Source of the DNA: Cyrtodaria siliqua
Taxonomy: Eukaryota; Mollusca; Bivalvia; Adapedonta; Hiatellidae
Assembly: GCA_037043455.1 (NCBI GenBank)
Contig: JAWPHD010007156.1
Location: 1 to 64,000, forward strand
Reading direction: 5' to 3'
DNA length: 64,000 nt
Both the position numbers and the translations under genes were made by a program. The notes below the pieces were generated by a model that saw nothing but the letters and a program-made list of their open reading frames with translations, was not told the DNA's origin and ran no database searches. Positions 11,501 through 23,500 of the stretch are shown one piece after another; position 1 is the first letter of the stretch, and each line of letters begins with the position of its first letter.

Positions 11501-14500
11501 ACACGGGACCATCCGGTTTACGTCCCTATCCGACGGACGAGGCTAAGGGTAAGTGACTTGCCCAAGAACACACCGACGAAACTCAGTGGCACCACGGAGG
11601 ATTGAACCCGGGGCCTCAGGTTACAAATCCGCCGCGCTATCGACTGCGCCATGCCAACCCTCTTTGTCAATCATGGTGACCTGTTGGTCAGTCATTGTGA
11701 CCACTTTTTTGTATTGGTCAGTCAAGGTGACCTATTGGTCAGTCATGGTGCCCTATGTTTTGTATTGGTCAGTCATGGTGACCTATTTTTGTATTGGTCA
11801 GTCAAGGTGACCTATTGTTCAGTCATGGTGACCTATTGGTCAGTCATGGTGACCTATTTTTGTATTGGTCAGTCAAGGTGACCTATTGTTCAGTCATGGT
11901 GACCTATTGGTCAGTCATAGTGACTTTTTGGTTAGTCATGATGACCTATTTGTTGTATTGGTAGGTCATGGTGACTTATCGGTTAGTCAGATTTTTTTGA
12001 ATGTTGTATTGGTAAATCAATGTGACAGTCATGTTTTTTATTGGTCAGTCATGGTGACCTATTTTTGTATTGGTCAGTCAAGGTGACCTATCAGTCAGTC
12101 ATGGTGACTTTTTGGTTAGTCATGATGACCTATTTGTTGTATTGGTCAGTCATTGTGACTTATTGGTTAGTCAGATTTTTTTATATTTTGTATTGGTCAG
12201 TCAATGTGACCTATTGGTCAGTCATGGTGACCTATTGTTTGTATTGGTCAGTCATGGTTACCTACTGGTCAGTCATGGTGACTTTTTGGTTAGTCATGGT
12301 GATCTATTTGTTGTATTGGTTAGTAATGGTGACCCCATTTTTGTATTGGTCAGTCGTGGCGACCTTCTTTTTTGTACTGGTCAGTCATGGTGACTTTTTG
12401 GTTAGTCATGGTGACCTATTTGTTGTATTGGTTAGTCATGGTGACCCCATTTTTGTATTGGTCAGTCGTGGCGACCTACTTTTTTGTATTGGTCAGTCAT
12501 GGATACCTATCTCATGGTGACCTATTTTTTGTATTTTGTATTGGTCAGTCAAGGTGACCTATTTTTTGAATTGGTCAGTCACGAGGCTCTATGTTTTGTA
12601 TTGATCAGGCATGGTGACCTCATTTTTGTAAAGTTCCGTTGTGGTGACCTACCCTTTTTTATTTGTCAGTCATGGCGACCTACCTTTGTATTGGTCAGTC
12701 ATGGTAACCTATTTTTCTATTGGTCACTCAAGGTGACCTATTGTTCAGTCATGGTGACCTATTGGTCAGTCATTGTGACCTACCTACATTTTCTGTTGGC
12801 CAATCAAGGTGACCTATTGGTCAGTCATGGTGCCCTATGTTTTGTATTGGTCAGTCATGGTAACCTACATTTGTATTGGTCAATCAAAGTGACCTATTAA
12901 TCAGTCATGGTGACTTTTTGGTTAGTCATGGTGACCTTTTTTTTGTATTGGTCAGTCATGGTGACCTATTTCTTGTATTGTTCAGTCAAGGTGACCTATA
13001 AGTCAGTCATGGTGACATATTGGTCAGTCATGGTGACCCATTTTTATATTTTGTATTAGTCACTCAATTTGACCTATTGGTCAGTCATGGTGATCTATTG
13101 GTCAGTCATGGTGACCTATTTTTGATATTTTATATTGGTCACTCAATGTGACCTATTGGTCAGTCACGGCGACCTATTTTTTGTATTGGTCAGTCAAGAT
13201 GACCCATTGGTCAGTCATGGTGACCTATTTTTTATATTTTATATTGGTCACTTAAGGTGTCCTATTGTTCAGTCATGGTGACCTATTGATCAGTCATGGT
13301 GACCCTTTGTTAGTCATGATGACCTATTTTTGTATTGAAGTGCATTTTCTATATAAAACTTTTTAAGACAGTATATAATAGTGCCTTAGGAACTGGACCA
13401 ATAGGGTCACAAAATAATCTTTTGATTATTTTTTTGAATTTGTGGCCTCCCATTTGTCTTAAACTAAAACGTTTTTGGACATATCTAATTGCTGATCTGT
13501 ATTGCATGAATAATATGCTTAAACATATGATAGAATAACCAAGAAAATTTGAAACCCCCAAAATGTTAATTCTCGCTAAATATGGAAACTTCAAGAGCAG
13601 TGCACGAACATTCCTCGTCCGCTCGCCATGATGAGTGCTCATTAATGCAGGACGAATAGAAATTCAGATCAATTCTTTAACAATTTATCAATTTGACCAT
13701 TCAAATATTACGTAGGACATGTAACTCGGAAACAAAGTTTCCTGCCCTGAAGGGTGTCGTGTGTTTCTTTAATAGTTACTTTAATAATTACTTAAATAAT
13801 TACACTTCAAATAACTCTAGCTCAGAGCACCGGTACATGTATGTCCATCAGACATCGGTTTTTGGTCCATTAGACATGGGTGTTGATCAGAATTATGACA
13901 TTTTCTAAAGATGAAGTTCACAAAGAATAAAAGTTACATTTTTCTCCAAAAGTTCTGGCCTAATATTTATCAAACTTTTCAGCACAAGAATTGGACTCTA
14001 CTCAAAACTTCATATTTTTTTTTAATTTGAAATAAAAACAATTTTACAAGCAAATTATTATATTTACCTACAGAAATGAGTAATTCCAAAGGTAATTTAA
14101 ACAGAAAATGTCTGAAAATCACAATTCTTACCCATACTTTTGTGTTGATAGGGTTTGCAAAAAAATGAGATTTTGAGTCTGAGACTGATTCTTGTGCTCA
14201 AAACTTTGATGAATTTAGGACGTTAACTTGTAATGTATTTCAAAACACAAGAGCTTACAGTTACTAAAATAACTGTTAAACGTCAAGGACATTTTTAAAA
14301 AAACAAAACCATTTCTTCAGTTTACATGTAGTTGATATTTTGTGCTTGTGTTTTTCTATTTTGATAAATGACAAGGGAACACTTATTAAAAGACAAGAGC
14401 TCTAAAATACGTCGCAGATTTCTGTCATTTAATCCAAACTTACACTATCAGAAAACACTTAAAGGATTTCAATACATTAGTTAATGAATAATGAACAGAG

Positions 14501-17500
14501 AGCAAGGCTATAAATAAAAGGCACAGATGCAGGCACTGAACTCAGTTTTTAAAGATACAAGCGGCAATCTTGAAGCATTTATCTAACATTAAAATCTCGA
14601 TTTTGGTTCTCAGACCCTCAGACCCTAATTTTTGTAAAAATGAAGGTAGAAAAAATCATAAAGTTTTTTGTTTGAAAATGGTAAGAAAGTAACTGGGATC
14701 CGTATTTTGGTCCCACATTTCAAGCAACCATGTGATCGTGTAAAAAAAATTACAGTATCAAGTTATATAGATTTTTTCTGGTCAATGTTTTTGTTTTACA
14801 ATGTGTCTAACATCATTACAAGATCTGAGAACCAAAAAACTAAAGACCCTGGCCTAAAATTAATTAAATATCTTTCTGACTTTAAACGGCTTCCATATAT
14901 AATTACATATTGAGGTACTATTTTTCTCCGTTATTCTGCCAAAGGTCAGTGCATATTAATTGTTCAATCATCATACTGTACTCAACAATTAGTAAGACGT
15001 AACTAGAAGGGTGTTCCACGGAACACTTGTGTCGCCTGTGCTTATTTCAGCAAGTACAATTTTGTTTTTAAGTGTTAAAGTTTATGAAAAGGCACATAAA
15101 TCTGCTTTGGATAACTGATACAGAAGGAATGTATGAAGTTTCATGAATATTTTGCCAAGTTATGAGCTAGATTAGGTTGCAGGTTAAAGTTTCATGAAAA
15201 GGGACAAAACTCTGCCAAAATGAAAGTCAGAGTTATTGAACATTCCTTTGGTTAAGATGAAGATGTGTGTGAAGTTTCATGAACATAGGGCAAGTTTTTA
15301 AGTTATGGCAAGTTATGAGCTTGGTTAGGTTGCAGGTTAAAGTTTTAAGAAAACGGGCATAACTCTGCTGAAATGAAAGTAAGAATTATTGGTCATGTGT
15401 AACAGTATTATGTGTAGTTAGATGAAAATGTAAGTGAAGTGTCATGAACATAGGTCAAATACCTTTCAAGGGGGTCCCAAAGGGGGTGTGTGTTCACGTG
15501 ATCACGTAAAATAAAAACAAGGATCACGTCTTCACGTGAAAATAGCAGAACTTTCACATTTCACGTTAAATGTTAAAACAGCAAAACAAAACCACACACA
15601 ACCACACACAAACTTGAGCCGTCAGATGTATTCTGAGGCTTTCAAATTGACAACAGCATTCTGGCATTTCGGGGGAGGCTCGGGGGAGGAGGAGGGACAC
15701 TAAAAAGACTGAAAAGGTCTAAAAATTCACGTTTCACGTCACCGTATCACGCGATCACGTTTTACAAAGACCAAAATCACGGATCACGCTGATATAATTT
15801 TCACGCAATCACGCAAAAATAATATTTGTTTCACGTGTCACGTTTTTAAAAACACCCCGATCACGTTTTCACGCAAAACCCCTTTGGGACCCTCTTTCAA
15901 GTTATGGCCAGTTATAAGCTTGGTTAGGCTGCAGGTTAAAGTTTTATGAAAGGGTGCATAACTCTGCCAAACTGAAAGTCAGAGTTATTGGTCATGTGTA
16001 ACAACATTTCTTAGGTTAAGCTGAAAATGTGTGTGAAGTTTCATGAACACAGTTCACACAATGTTCAAGTTATGGACAAGGCTAGCTTGCAGATTAAAGT
16101 GTGACAGAAGACAGACGACAGACACAGTGACTCCTTAGTGTCTGCCATGCTACGCAGGCGACACAAAAACAATATCCTTTGATCTATTCCAATAATTATT
16201 AACCAAGATTTGCTACAAAGCAAATTATGTGTAAGAGTTAACGGGTAAACCATGAGTTTTAAAAAAAATCAAGATTACCGTCTGTCCCTTTAAACTCAAT
16301 TAGCAAGTTCTGGTATCGTTTTTCTTATTGGAATATGGATTGGTTTACTTGTGTGTGGGCTCCAGGGAAATCATTAACCCTTTCGCTGCCAAATTTCAAA
16401 TGTCGTCTGCTAAAATTCAAATATTTATATTTAAAGTTTTATGGAAAACATTCTTACTGAATGACGAACAGTGTAAACCCTGATCAGCCTGCCCATAGTG
16501 TGCATGTTGATCAGGGTCTACACTGGTTATAAAATCAATGTTTTCGACTGTGGCAGCGAAAGGGTTAAAGTGTGAAAAGGCAGTGCAAACAAACTTCTGT
16601 ACAAGGGAGATTACAAATGAATGTGATGTGGAAAAACAACACACTACAGTTGTTGTTCTTTCAAACACAGTGACTAGAGGGGTGTTCCATGCCATGTGCT
16701 TATTTAAAGTTATGAGGTAGGTCAGGTTGCAGTTTAACGTTCTATAGAAAGAGGGGCATAATTCTGCCAAAATGAAAGTCAGAGTTAATGGACATGTGTA
16801 AAAACATTCCTTGAGGTAAAATGAATATGGTTATCAAGTTTCATGAACATATGTCAAAGACTTTGCAAATTATGGCCAAGGTCAGGTTGCAGGTTAAAGT
16901 GTGACAAATGGATGGACGACGACGGACGACAACAGACAAAGTGATCCCTAAGTATCTGCCATGTCAAGAGGACACAGACGATGACCAAGTGATGACAATA
17001 GATAGATTTTTTTTCCTTTTAAAAGGATCGACAAATAATTTCTTCCAATGATGTATGCTCGAAATGTGTATAAACACATGGACGAAATTCTTACCAGTGA
17101 TAAAAACTCCCTTGAGTGCCTCTAAAAGAGAACCGTTTATATAATCCCTCCAAAATGCGTCGAGGTAGGTCAACTCTGAAAACTTAATATCACATACAAC
17201 GGAGCCCAGATCTCTAGACTTGAGTATGGTGCTGGCCTGACTGAACTTGTCAAACTGTCTCTCCAGGAGATGTTCTTTATTCGTGGCTATGTTTCCAGCG
17301 AGGGCATCCTGATGGTCAACATACTCCGCCTTCACCCGTAGTCTCACATCTGGAATGCAGCAAGACCATATTTAGTTACAACTTATTAACTTTGAAGTTT
17401 GAGTCAAATGCTTACTTTCTTCTAATATGACTCATTAAAATCCTAAAATTTTAGACCATTTCCATAGAGTGAATCATTGATTTTGGCATTATGATGGAAA

Positions 17501-20500
17501 TTGCTGACATAAACAATTGTGTAGATAAAACACTGCAAATTTATTACTAATGTATGGTGGCATATTTCTGCCACGAGATAGCTAGATAATTTATTGTGTA
17601 TTTTTCGCGATAATGGTACATTTTCTCTTTAATTTTCAACAATTTTATCTAACAAAACTTGCTGCGATACTGCCCACTTCTGCCATCACGTTAGCATAAT
17701 AGTTAACATTTAAAAATTTTGTTTTCGTAATAATTCTGACTAATTGTCATGAAAATTCACGTTACTATCTCGTAAATATTTATAGTTAACTCAATAACAT
17801 TATTTATCGCGAAACCAGAACTATCATGATCAGTAGTATCGCGGTATTTAACAAGATAACTGAGAGATTTTCGTGAAAATTCAATCACTATCTCAAAGAA
17901 AGCATGGTACGGGTATCGTGATAATTCTCTAGAAACCAGAATCATGACTTAAAGAATTAGAGATATTTTTATTTTCCAAATTTTATAAGATTTTCGCGAA
18001 AATTCATTATTATCTCGAAAAATACATGTTACTATCTCGAAATAATCATGATAATTATCTCGCTATCTCGAGGCAGAAATATGCCACCATAAGAATAATA
18101 ATAAGAAAACCTTTATAATCCAGTCAATTTGATAGGTCAAAGTCTCCCAGTTACCTTCTTTTGACATTGATGTGTAGTGGTTGAAGTTTTTGTGTAGTGT
18201 TTCGATCTGTCAATTAACCTATAATACATACATTCAAGATCTGAGTCGAATAAAAGTGGGAACTTCACCCACGGACAATAGAGGGCGGAGCTAGAATTTG
18301 CAAATCTGAACTATTACGCTAATTAGTATCGTAACTTTTAACAGCTTTTTCACAATTTCGAAAAGGGAGAAACCCTAATATAACGATTGCTTTACCACAT
18401 GTGTATCTTTGTGTTAATGAAGTTGATGGAAATGAAACACTTTCAACACTGGCTCCTCCCAACTTGGCCTCTATTTTCTGACAGGTGGTGCCTGCAGAAT
18501 GCTGTTTCTGAAAAATTAACAAACTGAAGTGTTAGAAATCTAATTTTAATGGTACTATAAATAAAGAAATACTTGAATATTTACTTCTTTTTTCCTTTAA
18601 ATATAAACTTTCTTTAAGTTTTACATTGAAAATAAACATTGTTTGTACTACACATGTGAGAAGTATGAACATGAAAAAGATTCGTTAATACGTATACAGT
18701 GTACAATGTCACACGTGTATTGGCAAACAAATGAAGTAATCACAATTTAATCAGTTAATGCCTAGGATGGAAGACGAAATTCGATAAAAATGTTTTTATA
18801 AATCTATAACTGAAATTATTTGATTCATGCAGGGGTGTAATCTTATCAGTTTGTTTAAACCAGAACTATTAGGTGATGAATACTCCCACTGTTTTGATAT
18901 AGCCGATATGAGAATGGGCAAAATTAATAACAAGAGGTCAATGACCTTGAAGCTCTACTGGCAGGTTCTGAAAGCTAGATCAGCATTCCTATGAAGTTTC
19001 ATGAAAATCTGTCGCGTAATTTCAGAGTAGTCCTTAGAAGTTTTCATATATAACTCTATGTCAACAAAGATGGCCACTGGCAACCATGTTTAATGTTGAA
19101 TCAAAATAATTTTCCACAAGGACCAACATCATGTCAAACTGATCATTTTAGAAAAAGTCCTATATATATCAATAGCACTTATAGTTTTCAAGAGGTAGTC
19201 GCTACAAATTTGTTTTTTAAAAATCTATTTTTAGCCATGGCGGCCATATCGAACTTTGGGCCGACCTGAAATTTTGTTAGGATCAACTACACATCAACAG
19301 CAACATTTCTGTGAAGTTTCATGAAAATCCTTCATGTAGTTTTAGAGCAGTAGTTGCTACAAGTATTTACTATATAACTCTATGTAAACAAAGATGGCTG
19401 CTGCCAGCCATGTTTAATGTCAATACAAATCAAAACGATTTTTGACAAGGATCAACATCATGTCATGCTGATCATTTTAGAAGTCCCATATCAATATCAC
19501 TTGTAGATTTCAAGAAGTAGTCGCTAAAAACTTGTCTTTTAAAAACCTATTTTACCTGTGGCGGCCGTCTTGAATTTCTAGGCGACCTGAAATTATGCTT
19601 GGATCAACTAGATATCAAGAGCAATATTCCAGTGAAGTTTCATGAAAATCCGTCGAGTAGTTTCAGAGGAGTAGTCGATACAAATTGTTACTACATAACT
19701 CTATGTAAACAAAGATGGCTGTTGGCAGCCATGTTTAATATAGAATCAAAATGATTTTCGACAAGGACCAACATCATGCCATGCTATCATTTTATAAAAA
19801 GTCCCATATCATAATCAATATCACTTACAGTTTTCAAAAAGTAGTAGCTACAAACTTGTTTTTGAAAATCTATTTATAGCTGTGGTGGCCATCTTGAATT
19901 TTCGGCAGACCTGAAATTTTGCTAGGACCAACTAGACATCAAGGGCAACACTCTTGTGAAGTTTCATGAAAATCTGTCAAGTAGCTTCAGAGGAGTAGTC
20001 GCTAGAAGTTTTTACTCTATGTAAACAAAGATGGTCGCTGGCAGCCATGTTTAACGTCAAATCAAAACGATTTTCGACAAGTACCAACATCATGTCATGC
20101 TGATTATTTTAGAAAAAGTCCCATATCACTTATAGTTTTCAGGAAGTAGTCGCTACAAACTCGGTTTTCAAAAATCTATTTTTAGCCATGGTGGCCATCT
20201 TGAATTTCCGGCCAATCTGATATTTTGACATAATCAATTAGACATCAAGAGCAACATTTCTGTAAATTTCATGAAAATCCGTCAAGTACTTTCAGAGGAG
20301 TAGTCGCTACAAGTTTTTACTATATAACTATATGTAAACAAAGATGGCCGCTGGCAGCCATGTTTAACGTCGAACCAAATCAATTTTCAACAAGGACCAA
20401 CATCATGTCATGCTGATCATTTTAGAAGAAGTCCCATATCATTATCACTTATAGTTTTCAAGAAGTAGTCGCTACAAATTTGTCTATTTTTAGCTTTGGC

Positions 20501-23500
20501 AGCCATCTTGGATTTCACATAAACATGAATTTTTGCTACAACTAGGATCAACTAGACTTCGTGGGCAACATTCCTGTAAAGTTTCATGAAAATTCATCCA
20601 GTAGTTTCAGAGGAGTAGTCACCGCAAAAAAAGTTTACGGACGGACAGACACCGCACCATGCCATAGGTAAGCTCTGCTGATCTTTGATCAGTAGAGCTA
20701 AAAATAAATGTCTAAAATATTTGTTAATTTTTTTAAGGTGAAAAAAATTCGTGTAAAACAGGTCCATAATTCTGTAAAAAAAATATTGTAGAAACCATTG
20801 ATGCAGAGACACATCATATCATCACGTGTGAACTGTATGTCAAGTGTAATAAATCCCAGATTTGTCCAATTAACAATGTCAGCCACCTGTCATAAAACAA
20901 CCCAGCACACTTCTCAACGTAATCCTTTAATTGCAATCGCTTATGTAATGCAATTAGCATCCACAGCGGCGATCAACGATTACCCGGGGCAATTTTATCA
21001 ACAATCAAACATGCTGAAAGTCCCACCTCCAAATTACTTTAACTGACAGTCGGCATTATTGACATTATCCAATCAATCCAGACCTGCTAGCCAATGAAAC
21101 GACTACTACAGGTAAATCACCTGTTCGTCACGTGGTTAGCTGAAAATGGCGATACACTCAAAACACATACACTAACGCTTTGATTAATTAGCAATCAGGC
21201 CGATTTGTCGGCAATCTTTCGATGAGTAAAGAAACTAAGGACATTTGATAATTGTGCAGTTTGTGTTAGTTTTCTAATTACGTTCGAAGAATTGTCAAAA
21301 AAATGAAATAAAAACAAAACAAACTGATATACATAATCAGTTTGATTTCATATTCGGCAGTGCTAATGTTTACATTTCAAAAATGAGTTTGTTGAACTTT
21401 TTCGGTGTAATAAAAAGAGGAAAATAGTCAGGTTGAAAGTGAAAGTAAATATAAAAATAGGAAAAATGTTGAATGTGATTCACAGACCACCAAAAAGTCA
21501 AAATCATCCAGTAGTGGATAAAAACCAAAACTATGATGTTACAAACATGACAGGACTTTTAAACAACACTGGTTAGATACCTTCTCATGGTTAGTGTATC
21601 ATGAGGATGATAAAAAGATGTTTTGTAAATTCTGCAAGGCTTATCCCAAGCTTACCACAAGCAACCATAGCCTTGTACCCGTGTTTGTGTCTAACTCCAT
21701 TAAGCGTGTGCATCCCAGTATCTACAAGAAGCTGAGAAGACACTCCAGGATGCTCCTCTGTGTAGCATAAGATTCTTATTATTGCTACTGTTTCACCCAA
21801 TGGAAGCCTACAAACTATACAACTGAAACATACAGTCTGAAGAGTAAATAAGGACTGTTTCATTTATTGTGTATAATGAATTATAATGAGTATCCAAATC
21901 CATTAAAATAAGACAAAGTTTTAACATATTGAGAAATCGAAAGAATTCAGGACTTATGTCCATTTTTTGGGACTAGTGACAATTGTTTTGGGACTAGTCA
22001 CTTTTGACAGGGTGACTAGTCCCAGACTAGTGGCTAAAAAAAATATTTGTACAGCCCTGAAAATGTGTTACACCATCATGACCATGCGAGGGACTAAAAT
22101 GTAATGCGATGCAACAGGACACAAAATTTTTACTCGATGGGACGTTACGGACAACGCGATTCCTAGACCCGATTCACTTTGTGGAAGTGGGGGTATAATT
22201 AGTTATTGTATATAAAACAGTTTTAGCAAACGTTTGGTGAATTTCTAACTTAACGGTACAAGTTTTAATTACCCAAACTAAATATATTAATTTAATATTT
22301 CCAAATTCATTTTTTAAAGCAGTTCAGGTTTATACAGTACAACAATACATGTACATTGCTGAAGAATTTAGTTTTACAGTAGACACACTATAGAATTTAA
22401 CAGAGATGGTAATACTGTATTGCAACTGCATGCCTTCACATGGGCCACTGGCCTAATAAATTGGACTTCACTGCAGCCTTATTTAATATTCTGATGGTCT
22501 CTATCAATTTGGCGCATATGCTCGCGAAATAAAAAAAAAATGAAACAGAGCATAATCGTTTATTTTCTCATATAAGCCTTCACACACACACGAATGCTTG
22601 TATCAGTTAGGATCTTTGGAATAATGCAGTCATTGTACACCTTAAAGGGGTGATGCACTATTTTCAAACACGGTTTATTTAAAAGGACTCTGAAAAACTT
22701 GGAAAAAAAAACAGAAAAATTATTAAAATGCCATGAAAAACAAAAGAAATATGACCTATTGAAAATTTTCAAAAAATATAAATGGAGGCAGCCATCTTGG
22801 AAAGATGACATCATAGCACCTTTTGCCCATATTAACAATATACATTTTAAAGCAAAGAAAATAACTGCAAATTTATCCATGTTTCTTTGCAAGTTTTCAA
22901 TAGGTCATATCTCCTTTATTTTTCATGGCACTTTAATAATTCTTTCAGCTTTTTTCAATTTTGTCAGAGCCCTTTAAAATAAACCTTGTTTGAAAAAAAA
23001 TACATCAACCCCTTTAATGCTTGCTAATTGCTTGTCTTAAAAGAACAACTCAACTAAGCGATTTTTCTTTTAAGACAAGCAATTAGCAAGCATTAAGGTG
23101 TACGTACCGTACAATGACATTGCACTATTCCAATAAAACAATACAATTTGCAAAACTGATGCTCTGAAAACGCATTATGCCTTGGAACGTTTTGTGTAGC
23201 CATTAGGTGAGACATGTATGCCACAAGCTTAAAAGTAGTGAGTGTGTTTGAGACAAGCTCCATTATAGTATTCTTAAAGGGACTGGAGATGATCTGGAAA
23301 AATAATGTGTGTCAATCCAAATACAACGTCAAGTAAAACCATCCTAATGTGTCTCAGTTTCATACTAAATGTACATTTGTAACTATGCACTAAAATTTAA
23401 TTATTGTTAAAATGATTTGATTGAGAAAACTCGCTGAATTGACTAGTTTTAGTTTTTGTGCATAAATATCATTAATATTAATTAATATGACACTTTAGTT

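Noticed and set aside
12041..12520. 159-residue open frame in the 21-bp array
   Set aside because: Pure seven-residue repeats from the minisatellite, present in several frames.
13349..13642. 97-residue minus-strand frame with basic stretch
   Set aside because: No family similarity, no splice sites, AT-rich intron context.
16417..16770. 117-residue minus-strand frame
   Set aside because: Spans the TTAA-flanked MITE and an M1 repeat; no coding signature.
20594..21046. Short frames on both strands in DEDD intron 2
   Set aside because: They straddle the M2 repeat end and unique DNA; no domain or splice support.
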